DNA of 33,433 nt from Betaproteobacteria bacterium (GCA_016189945.1 JACPRN010000184.1:1-33433), one strand, 5' to 3'. Numbered from the stretch's first letter, positions 7,575-15,041 are shown. The notes: generated by a model from the sequence alone, not told the origin. Numbers and translations: made by a program.

Positions 7575-7608
7575 GCTGCGGGCGGTCGGTCTTCGGACCG
7601 CCCGCAGC
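7575..7608 (+). terminator. Hairpin after the histone-like gene, with possible UUCG loop
   Basis: Perfect 13-bp arms (7575-7587 and 7596-7608) start 16 nt after the stop codon. An alternative fold gives a C(UUCG)G tetraloop (7591-7596) with an 8-bp outer stem. No T-run follows, so it may be a 3'-end stabiliser rather than an intrinsic terminator; a strong terminator lies 20 nt further on. Confidence 0.5.
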
Positions 7609-7628
7609 CATTCGGTTAAAGGATGACA

Positions 7629-7696
7629 TCCCGGCTTTGCTGCTGACGTACGGGCGTATTTTACCAGGTACGCCAGCGGCAAAGCCGGGATTTTTT
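7629..7696 (+). terminator. Strong intrinsic terminator with long stem
   Basis: The arms 7629-7645 and 7674-7690 pair over 17 bp with one G-U. After one mismatch the stem continues for 5 bp (7647-7651 with 7668-7672). Six T follow at once (7691-7696). This ends plus-strand transcription from the histone-like gene or from any RNA made between 7560 and 7690. Confidence 0.8.
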
Positions 7697-7765
7697 GTAT
7701 CATGGGTTCGCTCGAGCGGACCGGCCCGCTCTGACCAAGCCCTTGAAATCGCCGGAAAATTTCGC

Positions 7766-7794
7766 TTGACCAGCGGCAAGCGATTCATTAAGAT
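7766..7794 (+). promoter_or_regulatory. Sigma-70-like promoter of the transglycosylase gene
   Basis: TTGACC (7766-7771), a 17-nt spacer and TAAGAT (7789-7794) closely match the consensus. Transcription should start near 7801, about 220 nt before the ATG at 8022. The signal lies just downstream of the strong terminator, as expected for a new transcription unit. Confidence 0.7.
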
Positions 7795-7800
7795 GCGGCT

Positions 7801-8021
7801 TTCGCAGCGCGCCCATTCAGTACTCTAATCGGCTGGGGCAGCCGCTTCCAGAAGCGCGGCAAGCGGCTCGAACAGCGTCGGCAGTCGAAGGTGTCCGGTC
7901 CGCCGGAACAGGCGGAGCACCGGTAAAAGTTAGCCTAAATACAAGGTCTTATGGCCTGACGAATGTCAGGGCATGCGAGATCAGGAGGTCCGCGACAGAG
8001 GGCCTGAAACGGAGGTGTGCG
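7801..8021 (+). promoter_or_regulatory. Long structured 5' leader of the lytic transglycosylase gene
   Basis: Between the promoter and the start codon are about 220 nt with several small hairpins: CGGCT/AGCCG and CGCTT/AAGCG around 7830-7858, TCCGG/CCGGA near 7895-7912, AGGTC/GGCCT near 7942-7956, and CCTGAC-GAAT-GTCAGG near 7956-7972. The leader ends in a strong GGAGGT ribosome binding site (8011-8016). I cannot match it to a riboswitch class I know. It may be a regulatory leader or an embedded sRNA. No coding frame in it looks convincing. Confidence 0.45.
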
Positions 8022-8711
8022 ATGAACACAACTGCGTCATGGCGAGGTCTGCAGCAACGCGCGGGAATATTCCTCGCGCGCCTGTACAACGGGCTGGCAT
8101 TTCTCGGCACCGGCGCCCTGGTATTCCTGCTCGCGCAGGGAAATCTGCTCACAACGGAACCGGCGGCGCGCGGCTCTGCCGCTTTCGGCAGCATCACCTA
8201 CGAGAGCGTTGCCGGGCTGGGCGCCGGCGACGAAGCGCATGATCCGAAGTACCATGCCATCGCGAGCTACCTGTCGAAGAAATACAAGGTGGCCACCGAT
8301 GCGACGGTGCAACTGGTGGGCGCCGCGTACGACGCCGGGAACCGCGTCGGTGTCGACCCTCTGCTGATATTGGCGGTCATGGCGATCGAATCGAAGTTCA
8401 ACCCGATCGCCGAAAGCGTGGCCGGCGCGAAAGGCCTGATGCAGGTCATCCCCAGGCATCACCAGGACAAGTTCTCCGAACACGGCGGCGAGGAGGCCGT
8501 ACTCGACCCGACGACAAACATTCAGGTCGGGGCGCGCATTCTCAAGGATTACATCCGCCGCACCGGAAACCTCGAGGCGGGGCTGCAGCTCTACGGCGGC
8601 GCGCTTTCCGACGCTTCCGGACAGTACGCGCAGAAGGTGATCGCGGAGAAGGAGCGCCTGCGCCAAGCCCTCCAGCGCTTGGAGAAGCAGCCGGCGAAAA
8701 GCCCCGCGTAG
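8022..8711 (+). CDS. Lytic transglycosylase, SLT domain, membrane-anchored
   Basis: 229 residues; the start at ATG 8022 is set by GGAGGT five nt upstream. A hydrophobic segment at about residues 22-42 (LYNGLAFLGTGALVFLLAQG) acts as signal or anchor. The SLT (goose-lysozyme-like) domain spans about 95-210, with the catalytic glutamate in AVMAIESKFNPIAES, then GAKGLMQVIP, the NIQVGARILKDYI segment and the YGGALSD segment. The family cleaves peptidoglycan glycan strands to give 1,6-anhydromuropeptides, the substrates that AmpD (5954-6508) acts on after import. The C-terminus is a charged helix. The gene is probably monocistronic: it has its own promoter and leader, and a convergent gene follows 24 nt later. 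Confidence 0.9.
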   Translation: MNTTASWRGLQQRAGIFLARLYNGLAFLGTGALVFLLAQGNLLTTEPAARGSAAFGSITYESVAGLGAGDEAHDPKYHAIASYLSKKYKVATDATVQLVGAAYDAGNRVGVDPLLILAVMAIESKFNPIAESVAGAKGLMQVIPRHHQDKFSEHGGEEAVLDPTTNIQVGARILKDYIRRTGNLEAGLQLYGGALSDASGQYAQKVIAEKERLRQALQRLEKQPAKSPA

Positions 8712-8735
8712 CGCGGTGCCGAGGAAGGCCCGCGC

Positions 8736-9902
8736 TCACAGCATGCCGGCGATGCGCCGCACGCCTTCCTCCAGCTCCTCGAGCGAGCGCGTGTACGCAA
8801 AACGAACGTGAGCGCGGGCACGGTAGCTTCCGAAATCCACGCCCGGGGTGATCGCGACCCCGGCCTCCTCCAGCAGGCGCAGCGCGAATTCCTCGCTGTC
8901 GGCGGCGAATCTCTCGCATCCCGCATAGATGTAGAACGCGCCGCTCGGCGTAACCGGAATTGCGAACCCCAGATCGCGCAGCGCGGGCAGCAGGAAGTCG
9001 CGCCGCCGCTTGAATTCGAGCCGGCGCTGCTCGAGCAGCGCCAGCGTATCCGGGAGAAACGCCGCGAGTGCCGCGTACTGGGCCGGCGCCGAGGGGCAGA
9101 TGAAGGCGTTCTGGGCCAACCGCTCGACCTCGCGCATGTAGCGCGCCGGCGCGACCATCCACCCGAGACGCCAGCCGGTCATGTTGAAATACTTGGAAAA
9201 GCTGTTGACGACGAAGACATCGTCGGCCAGCGCGAGCGCCGTGGCGAGCGATCCCTCGTAGCTCAATCCGAGATAGATCTCGTCGACCAGCGTGAATCCG
9301 CCGTGCGAGCGCACGCAATCGATGATTGCGCCCAGTTCGGCCGCGGAGACGCTCGTGCCGGTCGGATTCGAGGGCGAGGCGATCATGACCCCGCGTGTGC
9401 GCGCATCCCAGTTGCGCTGCACGTCCGCCGCACAGAGCTGGTAGGACTGGCGCTCGTCGACCGGCAGCGTGCGCGCGCGGCCTTCGAACAGGCGCACGAA
9501 GTGGCGCGAACAGGGATAGCAAGGGTCGGGCATGATCCACTCGTCGCCCGGGTTGACGAGGGTTGCGAGAGCGAGCAGGAAGGCGCCCGAGGCGCCGGCG
9601 GTAACCGCTATTCGCTCCGGGGACACCTCCACGCCGTGGCGTTCGCGGTAATAGCGCGCGATTTCCCGGCGCAGTTCCGGAATTCCCAGTGCCGGCGTGT
9701 AGCCAAGGGGGCGGTGGCGCACCGCATCCACGGCCGCTTCGATGACCTGAGGCGGCGCGGAAAAATCCGGCTGCCCGATTTCCATGTGGATGATGCGGCG
9801 CCCCTGCGCCTCGAGTTCGAGCGCCCGGTCCTGCACCTCCATGACGTGAAACGGTTCGATCCCGGCCATCCGCGCGGCGGCATCGTTCGCTTGGCGATTC
9901 AT
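8736..9902 (-). CDS. PLP-dependent class I/II aminotransferase
   Basis: 388 residues, starting at ATG 9902. Fold type I features are clear: MEIGQPDFSAPP near the N-terminus, GYTPALGIPELRREIA, TAGASGAF (phosphate-binding region), PSNPTG, LVDEIYLGLSYEG, and the Schiff-base lysine in SFSKYFNMTGWRLGW, followed by the conserved arginine in ARAHVRFAYTRS. The protein is cytosolic. The sequence resembles the aspartate/aromatic aminotransferase branch often annotated simply as 'pyridoxal phosphate-dependent aminotransferase'; the amino-acid substrate cannot be decided here. It is convergent with the transglycosylase and divergent from phaM. A TATAGT -10-like hexamer reads leftward about 65 nt before the start, without a clear -35. 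Confidence 0.9.
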   Translation of the reverse strand: MNRQANDAAARMAGIEPFHVMEVQDRALELEAQGRRIIHMEIGQPDFSAPPQVIEAAVDAVRHRPLGYTPALGIPELRREIARYYRERHGVEVSPERIAVTAGASGAFLLALATLVNPGDEWIMPDPCYPCSRHFVRLFEGRARTLPVDERQSYQLCAADVQRNWDARTRGVMIASPSNPTGTSVSAAELGAIIDCVRSHGGFTLVDEIYLGLSYEGSLATALALADDVFVVNSFSKYFNMTGWRLGWMVAPARYMREVERLAQNAFICPSAPAQYAALAAFLPDTLALLEQRRLEFKRRRDFLLPALRDLGFAIPVTPSGAFYIYAGCERFAADSEEFALRLLEEAGVAITPGVDFGSYRARAHVRFAYTRSLEELEEGVRRIAGML

Positions 9903-10080
9903 GATCCGATTCTCTCCGCGCCCGCCCGCACGCCTGCGCTCCGGCGCAGCCCGGGCCGGGCTGACGAGCGAACTATACGCGCGGCGCGGGACGCGGGGAT
10001 GCCTGTCGCGTGTCGGGGCGCTGGAGTTTTTGCTTGCCGGGAACTAAACTGAAGGCGGTTGTTCTCACCTCGCCTGCGCC

Positions 10081-10443
10081 ATGTCACAGACCACCGGTCC
10101 CGATCCGTTCGAATTCCTGAAGGCGCTTTGGAGTCCCATGGGCCTGCCGATGAGCGGCATGGTCGCTCCGATACTGGACGTGTCCGAGATCGACAAGCGC
10201 ATTGCCGACCTCAAGTCGGTGGAGAACTGGCTCAGCATGAACTTGAGCGTCCTCAAAATGACCATTCAAGGCCTGGAGATGCAGCGCGCGACCCTCGCCG
10301 CGATGCAGGCATCGGCAGCCGCCGTTGCTGCGCAGGTTTCCCGGCCAAGTCCAGGGGGGGATCCGCTCGTGGACGCCTGGCGGGCGGTCCTGCAGGCGCA
10401 AGCGAAGCAGAAACCCGAGGGCCCGGACTCCTCCAAGAAATGA
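10081..10443 (+). CDS. phaM: PhaM-family polyhydroxyalkanoate granule protein
   Basis: 120 residues from ATG 10081. The N-terminal part (DPFEFLKALWSPMGLP) and the central core (LDVSEIDKRIADLKSVENWL, then MNLSVLKMTIQGLEMQRATL) match the PhaM family of betaproteobacteria. A low-complexity alanine/lysine C-terminus ends in KPEGPDSSKK. In Ralstonia, PhaM activates PHA synthase PhaC, sits on granules and binds DNA through its basic tail, so granules are shared between daughter cells. The basic tail here is shorter than in Ralstonia, so DNA binding is less certain. The stop overlaps the next start codon (ATGA), implying co-translation. No phaC or phaP is in the window. An upstream TAAACT (10045-10050) may be the -10. 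Confidence 0.88.
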   Translation: MSQTTGPDPFEFLKALWSPMGLPMSGMVAPILDVSEIDKRIADLKSVENWLSMNLSVLKMTIQGLEMQRATLAAMQASAAAVAAQVSRPSPGGDPLVDAWRAVLQAQAKQKPEGPDSSKK

Positions 10444-11573
10444 CTCCGGCTTTCCGCTTCGGCCATGCCAGCGCACGAAACTGGCGCATGGCGGCGAAGG
10501 CATCCCTTGAGGCGCTCGAGCCGTTGCCTGCCGGGGCCAATCTCGGCTTTGTCTACTTCAGCGAGCATTATTCCGGCGAGGCCGAGGCCCTCCTCGGCTG
10601 GCTCGTGGACCGGACCGGCGTGCGCGACTGGGTCGGTTCCGTGGGGATCGGCGTGATAGCGACCGGCACCGAGTATCTGGAGGAACCGGCCCTGGCGCTG
10701 ATGGTCGGCGCGTTTCCGCCGGATTCGTTCCAGGTGTTCTCCGGCGCCTCGATGCCTCCGCGCGCCGGCGCACGGACCCGAAGCGGCGCGCACGCGGCGG
10801 ATTTCGCCGTCGTGCATGGCGATCCGGGCAGCGACGACATGCCGGGTCTGATCGAGGACATGTCGCACAAGGTCGAGAGCGGTTTTCTGGTCGGCGGGCT
10901 GTCCTCCTCGCGCATGCGCACCCTGCAGATTGCCAACGGCGTGCTGCACGGCGGCCTCTCGGGCGTCGTGTTTTCCTCCGACATCCGGGTCGCGACGCGC
11001 TTGACGCAGGGCTGCGCGCCGCTGCGTGCGGGCGCGGGCGAGGCGCCGCGCGTGCACCGCGTAACCAAGTGCGAGCGGAACATCATCGTCCTGCTCGATG
11101 GCAGGCCCGCGCTCGATGTGTTTCGCGAAGACGTGGGCGATGACCTGGCGCGCGATCTCAATCGCGCCGCGCATTTGATCCTCGCGGGGCTGCCGATTCC
11201 CGCTTCCGACACCGGCGACTACCTGGTAAGGAACCTGGTCGGCATCGATACGCGCAACCGGCTGATCGCGATCGGGGCGCCGGTGGAGCCGGGCATGCCG
11301 ATCATGTTCTGCCGGCGCGGCGGCGCAGCGGCGCGCGAAGACCTGCAGCGTATGCTCAAGAGCATCGCGCTCGCGCTCGGCGGCGAGCCTGCGGCGGGAC
11401 TGTATTATTCCTGCCTCGGACGCGGGGCCAACATGTTCGGCGCCAAATCGGCGGAAATGCAGATGATCAGGGATGAGCTGGGGAACTTCCCCATGGTGGG
11501 GTTCTTCGCCAACGGCGAGATCTCCCACGACCGTCTTTACGGCTATACCGGCGTGCTGACCCTGTTTGTCTGA
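10440..11573 (+). CDS. Stand-alone FIST-domain sensory protein
   Basis: 377 residues from ATG 10440, which overlaps the phaM stop; the open frame continues upstream but that part only mirrors phaM. The N-terminal FIST_N region covers about residues 25-215 (ANLGFVYFSEHYSGEAEALL, VGSVGIGVIATGTEYLE, GLSSSRMRTLQIANGVLHGG, GVVFSSDIRV). The C-terminal FIST_C region covers about 225-375 (GDYLVRNLVGIDTRNRLI, AAGLYYSCLGRGANMFG, and FPMVGFFANGEISHD near the end). FIST domains are proposed to bind small ligands such as amino acids. They occur fused to histidine kinases or cyclases or, as here, alone; no output domain or signal peptide is present. Coupling to phaM suggests some link with carbon-storage physiology, but that is inference. 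Confidence 0.87.
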   Translation: MTPAFRFGHASARNWRMAAKASLEALEPLPAGANLGFVYFSEHYSGEAEALLGWLVDRTGVRDWVGSVGIGVIATGTEYLEEPALALMVGAFPPDSFQVFSGASMPPRAGARTRSGAHAADFAVVHGDPGSDDMPGLIEDMSHKVESGFLVGGLSSSRMRTLQIANGVLHGGLSGVVFSSDIRVATRLTQGCAPLRAGAGEAPRVHRVTKCERNIIVLLDGRPALDVFREDVGDDLARDLNRAAHLILAGLPIPASDTGDYLVRNLVGIDTRNRLIAIGAPVEPGMPIMFCRRGGAAAREDLQRMLKSIALALGGEPAAGLYYSCLGRGANMFGAKSAEMQMIRDELGNFPMVGFFANGEISHDRLYGYTGVLTLFV

Positions 11574-11593
11574 GGGAACTCCTGGAGGCAATG

Positions 11594-12565
11594 ATGCCCA
11601 AGGCAATTCGCATTCACACCAACGGCGGAGCGGAAGTGCTCAAGTGGGAGGAGGTGAGCGTCGGCGATCCGGGTCCGGGCGAGGCGCGGGTGCGCCAGCA
11701 CGCCGTCGGGCTCAACTACATCGACGTCTATCACCGCAGCGGCCAGTACCCGGCGCCGCTGCCGTCGGGAATCGGGATGGAGGGAGCGGGCGTGGTCGAG
11801 GCGCTCGGGGCGGACGTGACCGGGCTCAAGCCCGGTGACCGCGTCGCCTACGCGAGCATGCCGCTCGGGGCCTATTGCGAGGTGCGCAACATGCCCGCCG
11901 AGAGGCTTCTGCGGCTGCCCGATCGCATATCCTTCGAGCAGGCGGCGGCGATGATGCTGCAGGGAATAACCGCCCAATACCTGATCAAGCGCACCTACAA
12001 GGTCCAGCGCGGCGACGCCGTCCTGTTTCACGCCGCGGCCGGCGGCCTGGGACTGATCACCTGCCAGTGGCTGAACGCGATCGGCGCCACCGTCATCGGC
12101 ACCGCGGGCTCCGATGAAAAGGCCGCGCTCGCAAAAGCGCATGGCTGCCGCCACGCAGTCAACTACAAGAGCGAGAACTTCGTCGAGCGGGTGAAGGAGA
12201 TCACCGGCGGCGCCGGCGTTGCGGTGGTCTACGATTCAGTCGGAAAGGACACCTTCCAGGGTTCGCTCGACTGCCTGCGCCCCTTTGGCATGCTGGTCGC
12301 GGTCGGCAATTCCTCCGGAGCGGTTCCGCCGATCGATCTCGGCAAGGCGTGCCGGGGCTCTCTTTTTCTGACCCGGCCCTCGATCGTCGCCTACACGGCG
12401 AAGCGCGAGGACCTCCTCGCCTCCGCGAACGATCTGTTCGACATCGTTCTCTCCGGACAGGTGAGAATCGAGGTCAACCAGCGCTATGCGCTTCGCGATG
12501 CGGCGCAGGCGCACCGGGACCTCGAAGCGCGCAGGACAACCGGCTCGACGATTCTTCTGCCTTAG
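11594..12565 (+). CDS. qor: NADPH:quinone oxidoreductase (zinc-independent MDR family)
   Basis: 323 residues. Two ATG codons occur in tandem (11591 and 11594); GGAGG at 11584-11588 is better spaced for 11594. The medium-chain dehydrogenase/reductase fold has an N-terminal GroES-like domain (VGLNYIDVYHRSGQYP, GIGMEGAGVVEALG, GDRVAYASMPLGAYCE) and a Rossmann domain with the NADPH loop HAAAGGLGLITCQWLNAIG. The catalytic zinc cysteines of alcohol dehydrogenases are absent, as in QOR. The family reduces quinones with NADPH in the cytoplasm. The gene follows the FIST gene by 20 nt in the same direction, so it may share its transcript. The call is firm at subfamily level; the physiological quinone is unknown. 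Confidence 0.93.
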   Translation: MPKAIRIHTNGGAEVLKWEEVSVGDPGPGEARVRQHAVGLNYIDVYHRSGQYPAPLPSGIGMEGAGVVEALGADVTGLKPGDRVAYASMPLGAYCEVRNMPAERLLRLPDRISFEQAAAMMLQGITAQYLIKRTYKVQRGDAVLFHAAAGGLGLITCQWLNAIGATVIGTAGSDEKAALAKAHGCRHAVNYKSENFVERVKEITGGAGVAVVYDSVGKDTFQGSLDCLRPFGMLVAVGNSSGAVPPIDLGKACRGSLFLTRPSIVAYTAKREDLLASANDLFDIVLSGQVRIEVNQRYALRDAAQAHRDLEARRTTGSTILLP

Positions 12566-12647
12566 TGTTCTACGGAGGGCCCGCTGCGTAGAGCACGGTC
12601 GGCATCGCCCGCAGTCAATTGCGCCTGCGGCGTTTCTCGCGCCGACG

Positions 12648-12893
12648 TCACGTGCCGAGCATTTTCATCGCTTTCGCGAGCGTGTCGACTGACTCCTGAT
12701 GTTTGCCCGCCTTGTGCAGGGCTTCGCCGTCAGCGCGGTATTTCTTCACGTCGGCCATCTGCTGCGCGCTGAGCTTCGGCTTCTTGGCCAGCGCTTCGTC
12801 GATCATCTTCATGTCCTTCGGGCAGTGAAGAGCGAAGGCGCTCGCACTGGCGAGCATCAGCGCCGAAAAAAGGGTTGCGTTGCGGATCTTCAT
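12648..12893 (-). CDS. Small secreted/periplasmic protein of unknown function
   Basis: 81 residues. The start is ATG 12893, preceded on the minus strand by a near-perfect AGGAGGT ribosome binding site; an upstream extension of the frame is not needed. A typical Sec signal peptide (MKIRNATLFSALMLASASAFA) is predicted to be cleaved before LHCPKDMKMIDEAL. The mature part of about 60 residues is charged and helical, with one cysteine and an LHKAGKHQESVDTLAKAMKM segment resembling a single helical hairpin. I know similar small exported proteins from betaproteobacteria, but none with a proven role. It lies between two plus-strand genes (qor, Nudix) and is transcribed alone. A function in envelope or metal stress is possible but unsupported. 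Confidence 0.78.
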   Translation of the reverse strand: MKIRNATLFSALMLASASAFALHCPKDMKMIDEALAKKPKLSAQQMADVKKYRADGEALHKAGKHQESVDTLAKAMKMLGT

Positions 12894-13050
12894 GTGACCT
12901 CCTGTTTGAAAATGACCATCTCCGGGGGGCACGGGTTGCCCCCGTTTCACCGGGGCCCGATTTGGCCCTCGCCCCGGTAAACGCGAGCGCGCAAGCGCTT
13001 ATTCCCGGGGCCTGCCGTCGTCGGCCCGGTAATCCGGGCGCACATCCGCG

Positions 13051-13056
13051 TAAAAT
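13051..13056 (+). promoter_or_regulatory. -10-like hexamer just before the Nudix gene
   Basis: TAAAAT lies 7 nt before the ATG at 13064 and no Shine-Dalgarno follows it. A start site at the usual distance would put the mRNA 5' end at or next to the start codon, i.e. a leaderless message. The -35 is poor. Confidence 0.4.
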
Positions 13057-13063
13057 AGCGGCA

Positions 13064-13687
13064 ATGCATGGCCCCATGCCCCTTTCCAAGCCTGATTGCG
13101 CCTGCGACGAAGCGTGGCTCAGGCGTCGCTTTGCCGGCTCGCGCCGCGTGCCTCCGCTGGTCACCGGCGATGGTCGTGCGCTGCGCAGGCGCGAGGAAAT
13201 TCGTCCGGCCGCGGTTCTCGTGCCGGTGATCAGCCGCGACGGCGGATTGACGCTGCTGTTGACGCGCCGTACTGCGCACCTGTACGACCATGCCGCCCAA
13301 ATCAGTTTCCCGGGAGGAAGAGCCGAAGCCGACGAGTCTCCGCAGGCGACGGCGCTGCGCGAGACCGAAGAGGAGATCGGACTTCCGGCAAGCCAGGTGC
13401 ATGTCCTGGGCACCCTGTCCGAGTACGTTACCGTTACCGGGTATTGCGTCACGCCCGTGGTGGGATTGGTGCAGGAGCCTTTCGAACTCAGGCCCGATGA
13501 GTTCGAGGTGGCGGAGATCTTCGAGGTGCCGCTCGCGTTCTTCCTCGACCCGGCGAATCACCTGCGCAACAGCGTCAAGCAGCAGGGGATCGTGCGCCAT
13601 TATTACGCCATGCCTTATCGCCAGTACTACATCTGGGGGGCGACGGCCGGGATGCTGATGAACTTCTACGCTTTCCTTACCGCATGA
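13064..13687 (+). CDS. Nudix hydrolase, CoA-pyrophosphatase type
   Basis: 207 residues from ATG 13064. The upstream signature LLTRRTAHLYDHAAQISFPGG is the mark of the CoA diphosphatase (NudL/PCD1-like) group. It runs into a complete Nudix box starting GGRAEADESPQATALRETEE and ending EIGL, with the metal-binding glutamates of REXXEE in place. The family hydrolyses CoA and its derivatives to 3',5'-ADP and 4'-phosphopantetheine with Mg2+ or Mn2+. The C-terminus ends AGMLMNFYAFLTA, and a copy of this end recurs 122 nt downstream. The next gene (CobD/CbiB family) follows in the same direction and the pair is common in betaproteobacteria. The fold is certain; the substrate is assigned by motif. Confidence 0.92.
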   Translation: MHGPMPLSKPDCACDEAWLRRRFAGSRRVPPLVTGDGRALRRREEIRPAAVLVPVISRDGGLTLLLTRRTAHLYDHAAQISFPGGRAEADESPQATALRETEEEIGLPASQVHVLGTLSEYVTVTGYCVTPVVGLVQEPFELRPDEFEVAEIFEVPLAFFLDPANHLRNSVKQQGIVRHYYAMPYRQYYIWGATAGMLMNFYAFLTA

Positions 13688-13805
13688 GCGGGATACTAGC
13701 GCCTCCGGCTGCCGTCGCCGCGCCGTCCCCGCACCGGGGCTTCGCCTGCCGTGGGCCGGCGCGTATGGCCGGGATGCTGATGAACTTCTACGCTTTCCTT
13801 ACCGC
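13645..13805 (+). repeat. 39-bp direct repeat duplicating the 3' end of the Nudix gene
   Basis: Positions 13645-13683 and 13767-13805 are identical over 39 bp, offset by 122 bp. Copy 1 encodes the last residues of the Nudix protein. Copy 2 again reads AGMLMNFYAFLTA and stops at TGA 13807-13809, one nt before the ATG of the next gene. The 83 nt between the copies are GC-rich, with a small CCCCG/CGGGG hairpin, and contain no clear gene. This looks like an insertion or an imperfect tandem duplication that left the original gene junction at copy 2. Confidence 0.85.
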
Positions 13806-13810
13806 CTGAA

Positions 13811-14734
13811 ATGGGCCTTGTTTCCCTGATCTTCGCCCTGGTTCTCGAGCAATGGCGGCCGTTGGCTGACCGGCGTCAACTGTTTGCCCCGGTGGAGGGC
13901 TACGCCGGTTTCTTCGAGCGCCAATTCAACGCCGGCGAGATCCGGCACGGGCGCATCGCCTGGCTGTTGGCGGTGCTTCCCGCCGCAGCCGGGTCCTGGC
14001 TGCTCTACGCGCTGCTCCTGCGCGCGAGTCCGCTGCTCGCGCTCGCCTTCAACGTCGCCGTGCTCTACCTGACCATGGGCTTTCGGCAATTCAGCCATTA
14101 CTTTACCGGCATTCAATTGGCCCTCCAGCATGACGATTTGCCGCGCGCGCAGGAGCTGCTCGCGCAATGGCGCGGCCACCCTTGCACGGACCAGCCGCGC
14201 GAGGAAGTGGTGAAGCTCGCCATCGAGGAAGCACTGGTCGCTTCGCACCGGAGGGTGTTTGCGGTGATTTTCTGGTTTGTGCTGCTTCCCGGCCCGTCGG
14301 GAGCGGTGCTCTACCGCTTCGCCGATTACCTCGGCCGGCGCTGGGGCGAGTCGGATGCGGCCGAAATGTCGGGATTCGGCCGCTTTGCCAAGCAGGCCTT
14401 CGACGCGATCGAGTGGTTGCCGGCGCGCTTCACCGCCGCTTCTTTTGCCGTGGTCGGCGATTTCGAAGACGCGATCTTCTGCTGGCGCGCGCAGGCCGCC
14501 AAGTGGCCTGACCAGGCGCTGGGAATCGTCCTTGCCGCAGGTGCCGGTGCAATCGGCGTTCGCCTGGGCAATCCGCTGGCGCGCGAAGGCGTCGTACTGG
14601 ACCGACCCGAACTCGGGCTCGGCGAAGAGGCCGACGCCGGCTTTCTCGACAGCACGGTCGGGCTCGTCTGGCGGGCGCTGGTGCTCTGGCTGCTGATGCT
14701 CTTGCTGCTCGGCATCGCCTCCGCTGTCAGCTAG
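13811..14734 (+). CDS. CobD/CbiB-family membrane protein
   Basis: 307 residues from ATG 13811. Several hydrophobic segments are visible: the N-terminus, about 52-95 (WLLAVLPAAAGSWLLYALLL and SPLLALAFNVAVLYLTMGF), about 150-170 (VFAVIFWFVLLPGPSGAVLY) and the C-terminal LVLWLLMLLLLGIA. Charged loops include GFRQFSHYFTGIQLAL and AAKWPDQALGIVLAAGAGAIGV, and the order resembles CbiB and the related AmpE. CbiB proper joins adenosylcobyric acid with aminopropanol in cobalamin synthesis. Betaproteobacterial 'CobD/CbiB family' proteins like this one are more divergent and often lie outside cob operons, as here, so cobamide synthesis is not assured. An AmpE-like signalling role is an alternative. The end overlaps the convergent zinc-ribbon gene by 8 nt. 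Confidence 0.8.
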   Translation: MGLVSLIFALVLEQWRPLADRRQLFAPVEGYAGFFERQFNAGEIRHGRIAWLLAVLPAAAGSWLLYALLLRASPLLALAFNVAVLYLTMGFRQFSHYFTGIQLALQHDDLPRAQELLAQWRGHPCTDQPREEVVKLAIEEALVASHRRVFAVIFWFVLLPGPSGAVLYRFADYLGRRWGESDAAEMSGFGRFAKQAFDAIEWLPARFTAASFAVVGDFEDAIFCWRAQAAKWPDQALGIVLAAGAGAIGVRLGNPLAREGVVLDRPELGLGEEADAGFLDSTVGLVWRALVLWLLMLLLLGIASAVS

Positions 14735-15041
14735 GCTTCTCGGCGCCGCAGCGCCAGCAGGCGGTGAACTGGGCTTCGAGCTGTTCGCCGCAGCGCGAAC
14801 AGCGCCAGGAAGCCCCCCTGTTTTCGGACCACTGCGCCATCTCCCGGATAAGCGACTCGGCGCGATCGCGATCGGATTCGCGCTCCAGCTCGAGCGCCAT
14901 GGCGCATTCGGTGAAGGGCACCTCGCCGGCCAAGGTCGACAGGCGCTCGTTGCGGATGCGGCAGGGGATTCCCGCCGACAGAAGCAGATTGCGCAGATGA
15001 TGAATCTCGAGCAGGCTGAGCGAGGTGTAGACGGGCTTCAT
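14727..15041 (-). CDS. DUF2007-domain protein with C-terminal zinc ribbon
   Basis: 104 residues from ATG 15041, whose ATGA overlaps the rsgA stop, so translation is probably coupled. Residues 1-70 (MKPVYTSLSLLEIHHLRNLL, then AGIPCRIRNERL, ALELERESDRDRAESLIRE) match the DUF2007 'putative signal transducing protein' fold, a small ferredoxin-like domain. The C-terminal part holds a zinc ribbon, CSRCGEQLEAQFTACWRCG. The molecular role is unknown; related PII-like DUF2007 domains are thought to bind ligands. It is the last gene of the protease-rsgA operon. Confidence 0.82.
   Translation of the reverse strand: MKPVYTSLSLLEIHHLRNLLLSAGIPCRIRNERLSTLAGEVPFTECAMALELERESDRDRAESLIREMAQWSENRGASWRCSRCGEQLEAQFTACWRCGAEKPS

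Noticed and set aside
7801-8021. A known riboswitch (cyclic-di-GMP, glycine, cobalamin and TPP classes considered)
   Set aside because: None of the conserved cores I know could be found; only generic hairpins are seen.
13684-13766. Insertion sequence or transposon remnant between the repeat copies
   Set aside because: At 83 nt it is too short for an IS, has no terminal inverted repeats that I can see, and a 39-bp target duplication is far longer than usual for transposases.
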